Assembly: GCF_000935355.1 (NCBI RefSeq) | Contig: NZ_JXZC01000002.1 | Coordinates: 1 to 64,000, forward strand | Reading direction: 5' to 3' | Source of the DNA: Rossellomorea aquimaris | GTDB lineage: Bacteria; Bacillota; Bacilli; Bacillales; Bacillaceae_B | DNA length: 64,000 nt | Shown here: in pieces, positions 17,006 through 25,731 of the stretch | Layout: the number at the start of each line of letters is the position of its first letter | How positions within the stretch are numbered: the stretch's first letter is position 1 | The notes under the pieces: generated by a model | The model's database searches: none | Seen by the model: the letters and a program-made list of their open reading frames with translations, nothing else | Told to the model about the DNA's origin: nothing | Position numbers and translations under genes: made by a program

Positions 17006-17830
17006 TTACTTTAAGAGGCGCGCTATATGCAGGGCAATATACGCAACCTCTGAAGGCGGGAATCGGATGCTGTATTCTTCCTGCAGATATTTTGTGATTT
17101 CCTTTGAGCACTCGTAAGCCCTTTTGTATTTCATCTGGATGAGTTCGAGCATGTCTTCATCAATGGGATCAAACTGGTCACCCTGCTCAATCCGATTCAA
17201 CGCAAACCGGAGATGGGTGATCAATCGTTGATAGTTGATGCTCGACTCTTCTACTTCTATGGAAAGAATCGACTCCACCTGCTCGACGAAATCCCTCAGG
17301 ATCGTTGCATGCTTCAAGGATTGGCTCATAGAAGGGGCATCCATCTTCGCCGTATGAATATGAAGGGCAATATGAGCCGCCTCATCATCAGGGATTTCGA
17401 TCCCGAGTTTCTGCCTGATCTCTTCTTTTGCCCACACCCCGACCTCATATTCCTTTTTGTAAAGTAGCTTGATTTCATTTAAGAGCTTATTTTGGATGGG
17501 GATCCCTTGCTGCAGTCTTTCAAGGGCAAAGGAAAGATGATCCGTAAGTGCGATATGAATATGGTCGCTGAGAGGGGCATTTAAATGTCCCTCTGCATAA
17601 CTGATGATGTTCTCAGCGATTTCAATATGTTCCTCCGGCAAGGTAGCCAGCAGCTGCTGGAATTTCTCGGAGGATTGCTCATGAAGGACAAAAATCTTTT
17701 CAATTTTGTTCTTAGGGACGATATCATTCCGCTTCTTTTGAAAAGCGATCCCGCTCCCCATAACAATTTTTTCCTGCGGCCCGTCCACCACTACAACAGC
17801 ATTGTTGTTTAAAATTCTAAAAATACGCAT
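17006..17830 (-). CDS. sacT: BglG/SacT-family transcription antiterminator
   Basis: A 274-residue RNA-binding regulator: CAT domain (residues 1-57, MRIFRILNNNAVVVVDG), PRD1 (about 65-170, with ALTDHLSFALERL and AAHIALHIHTA) and PRD2 (about 171-274, with THLRFALNRIEQG and VAYIALHIARLL). The PRD histidines are present. It stabilises the RAT hairpin when sucrose is imported, letting transcription read into the PTS gene. GGAGG precedes the ATG. Assignment to sucrose rather than a beta-glucoside rests on the downstream genes. Confidence 0.92.
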   Translation of the reverse strand: MRIFRILNNNAVVVVDGPQEKIVMGSGIAFQKKRNDIVPKNKIEKIFVLHEQSSEKFQQLLATLPEEHIEIAENIISYAEGHLNAPLSDHIHIALTDHLSFALERLQQGIPIQNKLLNEIKLLYKKEYEVGVWAKEEIRQKLGIEIPDDEAAHIALHIHTAKMDAPSMSQSLKHATILRDFVEQVESILSIEVEESSINYQRLITHLRFALNRIEQGDQFDPIDEDMLELIQMKYKRAYECSKEITKYLQEEYSIRFPPSEVAYIALHIARLLK

Positions 17831-17897
17831 AGATGTCCTCCGTACAGTTCATTACTCCTTATGTTACCACGATTCAGCGTAAAGATAACATGTAAAG

Positions 17898-17909
17898 TGT
17901 GTAGACCAA
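17898..17909 (+). promoter_or_regulatory. possible weak NagR site
   Basis: TGTGTAGACCAA matches ten of twelve bases of the TGTCTATACCAA sequence seen in the nagP-nagA region. It lies 55 bases before the SIS gene and might place that gene in the GlcNAc regulon; low certainty. Confidence 0.25.
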
Positions 17910-17963
17910 AGATTTTCATGAGAAATATGATATGCTGAAAGAAAAAATGAAAGCGGGAAAATA

Positions 17964-18707
17964 ATGATTTCTACATATTTTGAAAAAATACAGGAAAAGT
18001 TACATATTGTTCAATCCAATGAAGCTGACAAAATGACTGTGCTTGCTGGGAAGATTTCTTCTGCCATTCAACAAGATGGCATCATCCATCTCTTCGGATG
18101 CGGTCACTCTCATATCCTCTCTGAAGAGGTATTTTACAGAGCAGGTGGACTGGTTCCGATCAATCCGATTTTGATCGAACCACTCATGCTTCATGAAGGA
18201 GCCGTACGATCTTCGCAATTAGAAAGAGCGGAAGGGTATGCAGTTGATTTTATGAATGCCCAGGATATTCAGTCCCATGATGTGGTGATTGTCCTCTCCA
18301 CTTCGGGAAAAAATCCCGTTCCCATCGATGTTGCTCTTCTCGCGAAGGAAAAGGGTGCATTTGTTGTATCCATCAGTGCCTTTGACTACGTAGAGAAAGA
18401 AACATCCAGACACCCCAGCGGAAAGTTTCTTAGTGAAGTAGTGGATCTTGCCATTAACAATCACTCTGTCGTAGGGGATGCAGTCTTGGCGGATGAACGA
18501 GTGGCAGTCCCATTCTCTCCTTCTTCGACCGTCATCGGGTCTGCGATTTTGAATGGAGTCATGGCTGGTGCCATTCAAAATATGCTGGAAGAAGGATTTG
18601 AGCCGCCTATCTTCATCAGCGGAAACGTGGACGGTGCAGATGATCATAACGTAGGGTTGATTGAGAAGTATCGCAAGCGGATTCCCCTGTTAACGAAAGG
18701 ACTATAG
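17964..18707 (+). CDS. SIS-domain sugar-phosphate binding protein (UPF0309-like)
   Basis: A 247-residue protein with a single SIS fold. The phosphosugar loop residues appear in IHLFGCGHSHILSEE and in IVLSTSGKNPVPID (about 103-116), typical of the UPF0309/SIS_2 group, whose members act on amino-sugar phosphates or bind them as ligands. Context next to GlcNAc genes suggests an amino-sugar role. The ribosome binding site (GCGGGAAAA) is weak. It ends in a terminator shared with the convergent nagR. Confidence 0.8.
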   Translation: MISTYFEKIQEKLHIVQSNEADKMTVLAGKISSAIQQDGIIHLFGCGHSHILSEEVFYRAGGLVPINPILIEPLMLHEGAVRSSQLERAEGYAVDFMNAQDIQSHDVVIVLSTSGKNPVPIDVALLAKEKGAFVVSISAFDYVEKETSRHPSGKFLSEVVDLAINNHSVVGDAVLADERVAVPFSPSSTVIGSAILNGVMAGAIQNMLEEGFEPPIFISGNVDGADDHNVGLIEKYRKRIPLLTKGL

Positions 18708-18711
18708 ATAA

Positions 18712-18750
18712 AAAGAGTAGGAGCCCGTTAAGGCACCTACTCTTTTTTTT
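18712..18750. terminator. bidirectional terminator
   Basis: Stem AAAGAGTAGG-GCC with GGC-CCTACTCTTT (18712-18725, 18732-18745) flanked by A- and T-runs, between the SIS gene and convergent nagR. Confidence 0.88.
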
Positions 18751-19474
18751 ACAGTCTGTCCAAGTTGATTTTAAACTTATATTTATCAGCTCGATAAATG
18801 GATCGCACCAATTCAAACGGGGTACCGTCTTCCAGAAATGAATCCCGTTGGATGAGCAGCACCGGCTCCCCGCTCTTCACCTTAAGATGCTTCGTATCCG
18901 CTTCGGTCACAATCGCCGCTTCCACTGATTGAGTGGCATGACTGATGTGAAGGTTCAGCTCGCTTTCAATATAATGATACAGCGATTTCTCCAGTATTTC
19001 CTGATTCAATCCAGGAAGCAGCCTGACTGGGATATAACTTGTTTCCAGTGCCATCGGTTCACCGTTCGCTAGACGGATTCGCTTCATAGTATACACAAGC
19101 TCTTCTTCCTCTAAAGAAAGGAGTTCCTGAATATCCTCTCTTGCCGGAGAAATTTCGAAATGCAATAATTTGTTCCCAGGCTCGAGTCCCCGACTCTTCA
19201 TGTCTTCGCTGAAGCTAGTCAATCCCTGAAGGCTTTGTTCAATCTTCCGATGGGAGACGAATGTCCCCCGTCCTTTTTCTCTATATAAAACATTCTTATT
19301 CACAAGATTGGTAATCGCCTGTCTCACGGTCATCCTGCTGATTTTAAACGATTCTGCAAGCTCCCTTTCAGACGGCAGGGCATCCCCTGGTTTTAGCTCT
19401 TCAGACTGTATTAAATGTTTAAGGTGTTCTTCTAACTGATAATACAAAGGAAGAGGAGAATTTTTATTAACCAC
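18749..19474 (-). CDS. nagR: GntR/HutC-family repressor of GlcNAc genes
   Basis: A 241-residue regulator. A GTG start is chosen because AAAGGAG lies eight bases upstream; longer in-frame ATGs have no such site. The N-terminal GntR winged helix (about 10-75) contains LPSERELAESFKISRMTVRQ; the C-terminal UTRA effector domain (about 90-235) contains MKRIRLANGEPMALETSYIP. The closest known role is B. subtilis NagR/YvoA, released by glucosamine 6-phosphate. It is downstream of nagP on the same strand. Confidence 0.9.
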   Translation of the reverse strand: MVNKNSPLPLYYQLEEHLKHLIQSEELKPGDALPSERELAESFKISRMTVRQAITNLVNKNVLYREKGRGTFVSHRKIEQSLQGLTSFSEDMKSRGLEPGNKLLHFEISPAREDIQELLSLEEEELVYTMKRIRLANGEPMALETSYIPVRLLPGLNQEILEKSLYHYIESELNLHISHATQSVEAAIVTEADTKHLKVKSGEPVLLIQRDSFLEDGTPFELVRSIYRADKYKFKINLDRL

Positions 19475-19613
19475 GAACTGTTCTCCTTTCGATATAGCGG
19501 TTCTATGTTCTATTTTATTACATACACCATGTTTATAACAGACAATTATCCGTCTATAGAAAAGAGCAGACGGGACTTTAGCCACATTCGACAAGCCAGA
19601 CTGCCCTCTCCTT

Positions 19614-20996
19614 TTATTTTAACTTTTTCAGCTCGTCCGCGACAAACTCTACATCCGTTCCTACAATGACTTGAAGGTTTTTATTATTCACCTTCATCAC
19701 ACCCTTCGCCCCATGAGCTTTCAACGCTTTTTCGTCTACTAGTGTGACATCATTGATTTCGAGACGTAATCGTGTGGCGCAGTTATCCACAACAACCAGG
19801 TTTTCTTTTCCACCCAGATCTTGCAGAAAATGCGAGGCCATTATTTCATATTTACTATTTCCTCCTGAGTTTTCATCTGCTACGACCACATCTTCATCAT
19901 CTTCACGCCAAGGAGTCTTCAAATTGAACTTCTTGATCAAGAAAGTGAATACGAGGAAGTAGATGATTCCGTAAAGAATGCCTACCCCCAATAATAACCA
20001 AGGCTTTTGACCGATATTGAAATTTAAGATGTAATCAAAGGCACCTGCTGAGAAACCGAAGCCATGATGAATGCCCAGTACGTATGTGATGACCATTGAA
20101 CTGGCCGTTAATACTGCATGAATTCCATAAAGAACAGGAGATAAGAACATGAAACTGAATTCAATCGGCTCTGTGATCCCCGTTAAGAATGAAGTAACGG
20201 CTAATCCGATTAACATTCCCGATACATTTGCACGCAGAGGTTTTTTGGCCGTCACAATCATTGCCAGACAAGCTGCCGGAAGACCGAACATCATGATAGG
20301 GAAGAAACCGGTTTGGAACGTCCCGGCTGTTGGATCCTTCGCAAAGAATCGTGGTATATCCCCCTTCACGATTTCTCCTGCAGCATCTTTAAATGTTCCA
20401 AATTCAAACCATACGAGTGTATTCAATACGTGATGCAATCCAACCGGGATCAAGAGTCGATTCAACAGGCCAAACACACCGACCCCCGTTGCTCCGGCAC
20501 CGATGATCCATTCGCCGATGGAATTGATCCCGCTTTGTATTGGCGGCCAGACAATTCCAAATATCCCTGCGAGTGCAACCATGGACGCAGCGGTTATGAT
20601 TGGAACGAAACGTCTGCCTCCGAAGAATCCCAGCCAAGCCGGAAGTTTAATATCATTGAAACGGTTATATAATAACCCTGCCACGACCCCGGAGATGATC
20701 CCTCCGAAAATCGCCATATTGGAATCCGGATCAAGGGCTTTTAACCCGCCCGTTAATACCAGATAACCAATGGCACCCGCCAGACCAGCTGTACCATTTC
20801 CATCTTTCGAAAATCCGATTGCTACCCCGATGGCAAAGATTAGAGCTAAATTTTTAAATATGGCATCTCCTGCTTCAGACATGAACGCGATCCCTAATAG
20901 ATCATCCTGACCCAAGCGCAGCAATAGTGCAGCTGCAGGTAGGACCGCGATTGGAAGCATGAGCGATTTACCGATTCGTTGTAAGAAACCTAACAT
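19614..20996 (-). CDS. nagP: PTS N-acetylglucosamine transporter subunit IICB
   Basis: A 460-residue permease that imports GlcNAc as GlcNAc 6-phosphate. The IIC domain (about 1-360) starts MLGFLQRIGKSLMLPIAVLP and has FLTGITEPIEFSFMF and LGIHHGFGFSAG; the IIB domain (about 385-460) carries the phosphocysteine in VVDNCATRLRLE. No IIA is fused, as in NagP of B. subtilis. It is divergent from nagA-nagB and shares a regulatory region with them; nagR follows 139 bases downstream. Confidence 0.93.
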   Translation of the reverse strand: MLGFLQRIGKSLMLPIAVLPAAALLLRLGQDDLLGIAFMSEAGDAIFKNLALIFAIGVAIGFSKDGNGTAGLAGAIGYLVLTGGLKALDPDSNMAIFGGIISGVVAGLLYNRFNDIKLPAWLGFFGGRRFVPIITAASMVALAGIFGIVWPPIQSGINSIGEWIIGAGATGVGVFGLLNRLLIPVGLHHVLNTLVWFEFGTFKDAAGEIVKGDIPRFFAKDPTAGTFQTGFFPIMMFGLPAACLAMIVTAKKPLRANVSGMLIGLAVTSFLTGITEPIEFSFMFLSPVLYGIHAVLTASSMVITYVLGIHHGFGFSAGAFDYILNFNIGQKPWLLLGVGILYGIIYFLVFTFLIKKFNLKTPWREDDEDVVVADENSGGNSKYEIMASHFLQDLGGKENLVVVDNCATRLRLEINDVTLVDEKALKAHGAKGVMKVNNKNLQVIVGTDVEFVADELKKLK

Positions 20997-21020
20997 ACTA
21001 TTCTCTCCTTTTGTTTCAAG

Positions 21021-21036
21021 TGAAAGCGTTTAAGCA
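21021..21036 (+). promoter_or_regulatory. possible cre site in the nagP leader
   Basis: TGAAAGCGTTTAAGCA has a perfect left half of the cre consensus and a degenerate right half. It lies between the nagP -10 and its ribosome binding site. Confidence 0.45.
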
Positions 21037-21042
21037 AAACAC

Positions 21043-21080
21043 ATCATATCATTAAAAAGGAATAGATGTCTATACCAATT
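21043..21080 (-). promoter_or_regulatory. nagP promoter with overlapping NagR operator
   Basis: Minus-strand -35 TAGACA (21067-21072), 18-base spacer, -10 TATGAT (21043-21048). The NagR-type operator AATTGGTATAGACATC (21065-21080) covers the -35. Confidence 0.68.
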
Positions 21081-21160
21081 TAAAGAATAAGTTTAGCAAT
21101 ATAATACGCTTATAAAGTTCCATAAAAATCTGAATTGATAAATATCTATCTTCATCCCCT

Positions 21161-21197
21161 AACTGGTATAGACAACTATACTTTCTGGTGGTATTGT
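21161..21197 (+). promoter_or_regulatory. nagA promoter with NagR operator
   Basis: AACTGGTATAGACAAC (21161-21176) repeats the core TGGTATAGACA of the other operator in the opposite orientation. Its TAGACA (21169-21174) can serve as -35 for a -10 TATTGT 17 bases downstream. Confidence 0.6.
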
Positions 21198-21228
21198 AGA
21201 ATTGTAAAGTACTCAAGGAGTGATTTCA

Positions 21229-22437
21229 GTGACCTCAAATACAGAAAAACTACTTATTATGGATGGCAACATCTATGCAGAAGATACAATTTATGAAAAA
21301 GGGTTTATCAAAATAGAGAATGGTGTGATCACCGGAATGGGTGATCGCTCCCAGTTAACCGATTCAGAAGAGTATAAAGTGATTACTCTTCCCCACGGGT
21401 ATAGTGTTGTCCCAGGAATGATAGATATTCATATTCATGGAGTAAATGGCGCAGACACAATGGATGCAAAGCGAGAAGCCCTTGATACGATGACCGGGAC
21501 ACTCCCGAAAGAAGGAACCACGAGCTTCCTTGCAACAACCATGACAGAAGGGTCCGATGCAATTGAAAAAGCACTGAAGGCAACCGCAGACTATATGTCA
21601 AAGCATCAAAGAGATGGTCAGGCAGAAATTCTCGGCATCCATTTAGAAGGACCGTTCATCAATCCGGACAAAGCAGGGGCCCAGCCTCTCAATCGAATCC
21701 AAAAGCCAAGTGTCGACACATTTAAACACTGGCAGGCCCTATCTCAAAACCATATAAAATTAGTCACTCTCGCTCCAGAGCTTGACGATGACTACGAATT
21801 GATCCGTTACTTAAAAGAAAATGGGATTGTTGCTTCAGTGGGCCATTCCGGTGCAACCTTCGATCAGGTAGGGGAAGCCATCGATGCCGGCTTATCCCAT
21901 GTGACTCACTTGTTTAATCAAATGTCTGGCCTTCATCATCGTGAGCCCGGGATTGTCGGTGCCTCCTTCTTACGACAGGAATTAATGGTGGAATTGATTT
22001 CAGACGGAATTCACGTTCGACCAGAAGTGATTCAATTAGCATTCAATCAGATTACAGATGAGCGCTTAATCCTCATCACTGATTCCATGAGAGCCAAATG
22101 CTTGAAGAATGGTCAATATGACCTTGGCGGACAGATGGTGACAGTTAAGGACGGCAAGGCTTTATTGGATGAGGACACATTGGCGGGAAGCGTCCTGAAA
22201 ATGAAAGATGCTTTTACAAACATTCAAACATTCACAACAAGTGATATGAGAAGTGCTGTTAAAATGACTGCTGAAAATCCGGCAAAACAATTAAATGTGT
22301 TTGATCGAAAAGGAAGCCTCGCTCCCCTGAAAGATGCAGACATCGTCATATTAGACGAAAACAACGACGTATACACAACCATATGTAAAGGGAAAATAGC
22401 CTATATTCGAGAGGATGATACTCATGAAACTAATTGA
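21229..22437 (+). CDS. nagA: N-acetylglucosamine-6-phosphate deacetylase
   Basis: A 402-residue amidohydrolase that deacetylates GlcNAc 6-phosphate to glucosamine 6-phosphate. Start GTG, eight bases after AAGGAG; an earlier GTG overlaps that site. Motifs: MIDIHIHGVNG (metal-binding HxH), GIHLEGPFIN, SVGHSGATFDQ, HLFNQMSGLHHREPG and the catalytic Asp in LITDSMRA. It is coupled to nagB, whose ATG lies 14 bases inside its 3' end. Confidence 0.95.
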   Translation: MTSNTEKLLIMDGNIYAEDTIYEKGFIKIENGVITGMGDRSQLTDSEEYKVITLPHGYSVVPGMIDIHIHGVNGADTMDAKREALDTMTGTLPKEGTTSFLATTMTEGSDAIEKALKATADYMSKHQRDGQAEILGIHLEGPFINPDKAGAQPLNRIQKPSVDTFKHWQALSQNHIKLVTLAPELDDDYELIRYLKENGIVASVGHSGATFDQVGEAIDAGLSHVTHLFNQMSGLHHREPGIVGASFLRQELMVELISDGIHVRPEVIQLAFNQITDERLILITDSMRAKCLKNGQYDLGGQMVTVKDGKALLDEDTLAGSVLKMKDAFTNIQTFTTSDMRSAVKMTAENPAKQLNVFDRKGSLAPLKDADIVILDENNDVYTTICKGKIAYIREDDTHETN

Positions 22438-23173
22438 AGTGAAAGACTACCAGGAAATGAGTCAAGTGGCTGCAGACTATCTATTATCCAAGGTAAAAAA
22501 AACTAAAAACGTCACACTGGGTTTAGCCACAGGCGGAACACCACAAGGGCTTTACAAGGTATTGATTCATGATCATCAACAAAACGGAACGTCTTATCAA
22601 CATGTATCTTCCTTCAACCTTGACGAATACATCGGACTTTCCGGTAAACACCCTAACAGCTACTACCATTACATGAATGAAAACCTTTTTAAACACATTG
22701 ATATAGATTCAGATAACACCCATATCCCTTCAGGAAAAGCAGCCGACCCCGAAAAAGAATGCGAAGCGTATGATGAAAAAATCCGCGCCCACGGGGGGAT
22801 CGACCTTCAAATACTGGGGATCGGAAGCAACGGACATATCGGGTTTAACGAACCAGGGACATCGTTTGAATCCAACACTCATATTGTCGAGCTTACCGAG
22901 TCTACACGTGAGGCTAATGCCCGTTACTTTGATTCAATCGATGACGTTCCCACACACGCCATTACCATGGGTATCTCATCGATCATGAAGAGTAAAGAAA
23001 TTCTTTTACTAGTTTCAGGCGAGGCCAAACAAGAGGCGATGATAAAGTTAGTAGAAGGGAAAATCTCAGAGGACTTTCCTGCTTCTATTCTGAATCACCA
23101 TGACCATGTAACGGTGATCGCCGATGAAGAAGCCCTGGCACTGGTGAAAGGGTTAGAGTTGTCGAATAGATGA
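22424..23173 (+). CDS. nagB: glucosamine-6-phosphate deaminase
   Basis: A 249-residue enzyme that isomerises and deaminates glucosamine 6-phosphate to fructose 6-phosphate and ammonia. Start ATG chosen nine bases after GAGAGG. Motifs: GLATGGTPQGLYK (phosphate loop), SSFNLDEYIGL with the catalytic Asp, and ILGIGSNGHIGFNEPG (about 130-145) with the conserved histidine. It completes the GlcNAc pathway begun by NagP and NagA. Confidence 0.96.
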   Translation: MKLIEVKDYQEMSQVAADYLLSKVKKTKNVTLGLATGGTPQGLYKVLIHDHQQNGTSYQHVSSFNLDEYIGLSGKHPNSYYHYMNENLFKHIDIDSDNTHIPSGKAADPEKECEAYDEKIRAHGGIDLQILGIGSNGHIGFNEPGTSFESNTHIVELTESTREANARYFDSIDDVPTHAITMGISSIMKSKEILLLVSGEAKQEAMIKLVEGKISEDFPASILNHHDHVTVIADEEALALVKGLELSNR

Positions 23174-23217
23174 AAGGATGAAGATATGGAGTGATTAAGT
23201 TTGGTCCATGTCTCAAG

Positions 23218-23250
23218 AGCGGCGAACAATGGTTCGTCGCTTTTATTATT
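23218..23250 (+). terminator. terminator of nagA-nagB
   Basis: Ten-base arms AGCGGCGAAC (23218-23227) and GGTTCGTCGC (23231-23240), mostly paired with a G-T, followed by TTTTATTATTATT. Confidence 0.75.
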
Positions 23251-23343
23251 ATTGGGATATTTCTAAAATAAAACGAAGAATATTATAAAAAAATGATTGA
23301 CTAACAGTATGAATATTTCTTATAATAAATCTTGACCGATCAC

Positions 23344-23416
23344 GGGGCATTAGCTCAGCTGGGAGAGCGTTTGGCTGGCAGCCAAAAGGTCAGCGGTTCG
23401 ATCCCGCTATGCTCCA
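23344..23416 (+). tRNA. tRNA-Ala (GGC anticodon)
   Basis: A 73-base cloverleaf: acceptor GGGGCAT pairs with ATGCTCC, D-arm GCTC/GAGC, anticodon stem TTTGG/CCAAA with loop CTGGCAG giving anticodon GGC, T-arm AGCGG/CCGCT with loop TTCGATC, discriminator A. CCA is not encoded. Its 3' 42 bases are part of the 45-bp attL duplication; the gene remains intact after integration. Confidence 0.95.
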
Positions 23417-23419
23417 TAC
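23375..23419 (+). other. attL core (45-bp duplication)
   Basis: Bases 23375-23419, from the tRNA anticodon loop to three bases past the tRNA end, are identical to 36515-36559. This is the usual tyrosine-integrase target in tRNA genes. Confidence 0.93.
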
Positions 23420-23423
23420 ACCC

Positions 23424-23462
23424 GAAACCCTTATACATCTAGGGTTTCTTTTTTTTTTTTTA
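23424..23462 (+). terminator. terminator next to attL
   Basis: GAAACCCT / AGGGTTTC (23424-23431, 23441-23448) followed by a long T-run. Being inside the element, it replaces the tRNA's own terminator, which is displaced to the right end. Confidence 0.85.
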
Positions 23463-23492
23463 TTTTCTTTCTAGTTATCTATATTTATGATA

Positions 23493-23510
23493 TTGCACAA
23501 TAGTTGCACA
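23493..23510 (+). promoter_or_regulatory. candidate integrase arm sites, left
   Basis: Two TTGCACA direct repeats start at 23493 and 23504, 11 bp apart, just inside attL. The same pair with the same spacing occurs inside attR. Confidence 0.65.
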
Positions 23511-23520
23511 AGTTTTCAAT

Positions 23521-24642
23521 TCATTCTCTCTCTCCAAAGAAGGTTTTTTCAAGACGAAGGGCTGCGGAATTCTGTATATCTGGTGTAACGTGAGAATAAG
23601 TATCTAATGTGATTCCCACATCATTATGCCCTAGTCTTTCCGACACTACTTTAGGATTTTCTCCGTTTTTAAGTAGCATTGTGGCGTGTAAATGTCTTAA
23701 ATCGTGTATCGTAATCTTGGGGATCGAGGCATTTCTAGTGATACGCTTAAATTCACGGAGTACATTATTAGGATCTTTATTATTTCCTGTAGATGAAATA
23801 AGAACCATTCCCTTGGTATTTAACTTTCCCATTCTTGTGATCTTATCTTTATGTTCTTGTAATTTTGAAATGACGAAAGGAGAAATTGAAATTTGTCTAC
23901 GAGATTTTCTAGTTTTAACATCTCTTAAAACTAACCCCCTTTCTTTCACACGAACTAATCCCCTGGAAACGTAAATCTTCCCTTGAATAAAGTCTATGTC
24001 ATCCCACATCAGACCTAATATCTCACCTCTTCTCATTCCAGTGAAAATTGCAAGTATATAAAACACTTCATTTTCTGTCCCTTCGACTACTTTCAAGAAC
24101 TTCTCAGTTTGTTCTTTAGTCCATAGGGAATGCTCCTTATGTTGTAGCTTTGGAGGAGTAGCTTCACTCACAGGGTTTTGTTGCAATACCCCCCATTTCA
24201 CCCCTTGACCAAATGCCCGATTGAGAAGATTATGTATTTCTCTCACGGTTTTGGGCGACAGACCTTGATCCTGCTTTTTCGCATAAAATTCATCTATCAT
24301 CAGGGTCGTAATTTCATCAAAAAATATTGAAGTGAAATACGGTAGTATATGATTTTTAATTAATGACCAACTTGAATACGCTGTTGTCTCAGCCACACTA
24401 CGGGTATAAGAAGTTTGAAACCATCTCTCTACGTAGTCGTTAAACATTTCTTTTGTTTTATTTATCTCTCTGTTATCGGGTGGGGTTAAATACTCTATTT
24501 TTTTTTGAGCGAAATGAGCTATCGCTTCACTTTGTTTAGCAAAACCACTAAAATACTTTTGAAACTTATCTCCTTTATAATCACTGAATCTAGCTCGATA
24601 GCAATATCCGCTCTTTATTTTTCTCAATCTTGGTCCTGCCAT
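23521..24642 (-). CDS. int: tyrosine-type phage integrase
   Basis: A 373-residue recombinase: an N-terminal arm-binding region (about 1-55; KSGYCYRARFSDYKG), a SAM-like core-binding domain (about 63-150) and a catalytic domain (about 170-370). Catalytic residues: Arg in TGMRRGEILGL (R204/R205), His-Arg in IHDLRHLHAT (H313, R316), His in ERLGHND (H339) and the nucleophile in TLDTYSHV (Y349). Its position 100 bp from attL and reading toward it is typical of ICEBs1- or phage-like elements. It should catalyse insertion into tRNA-Ala. Confidence 0.95.
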   Translation of the reverse strand: MAGPRLRKIKSGYCYRARFSDYKGDKFQKYFSGFAKQSEAIAHFAQKKIEYLTPPDNREINKTKEMFNDYVERWFQTSYTRSVAETTAYSSWSLIKNHILPYFTSIFFDEITTLMIDEFYAKKQDQGLSPKTVREIHNLLNRAFGQGVKWGVLQQNPVSEATPPKLQHKEHSLWTKEQTEKFLKVVEGTENEVFYILAIFTGMRRGEILGLMWDDIDFIQGKIYVSRGLVRVKERGLVLRDVKTRKSRRQISISPFVISKLQEHKDKITRMGKLNTKGMVLISSTGNNKDPNNVLREFKRITRNASIPKITIHDLRHLHATMLLKNGENPKVVSERLGHNDVGITLDTYSHVTPDIQNSAALRLEKTFFGERE

Positions 24643-24749
24643 ATTTCATCCTCCATTCTCTGTGCGGGGTAAGGAGGTGGTTATTTTTAGTATAACCACC
24701 ATTGAAGATTACTCAATAAACTAATTGAATAAAATTAAAACAATAAGAG

Positions 24750-24947
24750 TTATGATACATTAGATTGTAATTTTGAAAGCCAATCAAAGAATTCCGCTTT
24801 AAATACACGTTTGCATCGGCCAAACTTTATTAATGGAAAATCACTTTGATTCATTAATTCATAAGCTGTTGGTTTTGAAACACTCAAAATTTCTGCAATG
24901 TCGCTTGCTTTCAAAATCATTGGATAATCTTCTATTTTTTTATTCAT
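24750..24947 (-). CDS. AlpA/excisionase-type HTH protein
   Basis: A 65-residue protein with an N-terminal winged helix of the excisionase/MerR-like class: LKASDIAEILSVSKPTAYEL, then FPLIKFGRCKRVFKAEFFDWL, the pattern of helix-turn-helix 17 proteins. AGGAGAGG precedes the ATG. Located directly upstream of int on the same strand, it probably acts as recombination directionality factor or activates int. Confidence 0.82.
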   Translation of the reverse strand: MNKKIEDYPMILKASDIAEILSVSKPTAYELMNQSDFPLIKFGRCKRVFKAEFFDWLSKLQSNVS

Positions 24948-25120
24948 TTAAACCTCTCCTCTTCAATACATATTTATTATTCTGATTGATTATATTTTTA
25001 GTGTTTTGGGTTTTCCAATGGAAGAAATGAAAAAGTTTAATTTTTTTTAGGAAATTCTAAAGATGTGAAATAGAACATTACTTAAAACTGTACAATGCAA
25101 ATGTTTGAAACTAATCAAAA

Positions 25121-25163
25121 AAAGATCAAGGCTTGTTGTACCAGTAGCCTTGATCTTTTTTTG
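25121..25163. terminator. bidirectional terminator
   Basis: Thirteen-base perfect arms (25121-25133, 25146-25158) with A- and T-runs outside, ending the 95-residue gene. Confidence 0.85.
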
Positions 25164-25170
25164 TTCTAAG

Positions 25171-25458
25171 TCAGGGAATATTGACAATTGTCTTTAAAAA
25201 TCGCTTGGCCATTTCTATGTCAATAACCTTAATATAAATTATTAGACTTTGTTCTCTCACTGTATTTTCATCTTCTCCTAAAGATATTACAGTCTCAAAT
25301 GCAGTTCTATTTATTTCACCTTCTATATATGTTCCTTCATCAGAAAAGAACTTTAATACCGTTCTGCATTCCTTCATATGAAAGAATTGATTGATATCTT
25401 TAAACTCTTGCTGGTGAAACAAGATAGGAAATCCCTCTATACAAAATTGAACTAACAT
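25171..25458 (-). CDS. conserved protein of unknown function, element copy
   Basis: A 95-residue soluble protein, unrecognised. It begins MLVQFCIEGFPILFHQQEFK and contains RTAFETVI near residue 55. It is clearly related along its length to the chromosomal gene at 37448-37732 just outside attR (shared pattern F-C-EG-P--FH-Q-F-DI----MKE--T--KF and -T-FET-). AAGGAAG lies upstream of the ATG and a terminator follows. The function may relate to an interaction between element and host. Confidence 0.65.
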   Translation of the reverse strand: MLVQFCIEGFPILFHQQEFKDINQFFHMKECRTVLKFFSDEGTYIEGEINRTAFETVISLGEDENTVREQSLIIYIKVIDIEMAKRFLKTIVNIP

Positions 25459-25731
25459 TCCGCCACTTCCTTTTTACTAATTTAGTACCAAGCGTATATA
25501 ACATTTAAATATCTTATCAACAAATACCTTACTTTCTCACCTTTATCTATCTGTTACTATTATCTTCGTTTTTATCCAAAAACATATACTGAGAATATGT
25601 CCGGCACCTAATTTAGTAATATTCTTAGCTATATGTAATTCTTATAGGACTCCGGTTGAGATATTCATCTTTCCAGCGTTCGAGAATCGCTCTTCAAAAA
25701 ATAAAGAAAAGTGAACCATTCATATTTTTTA

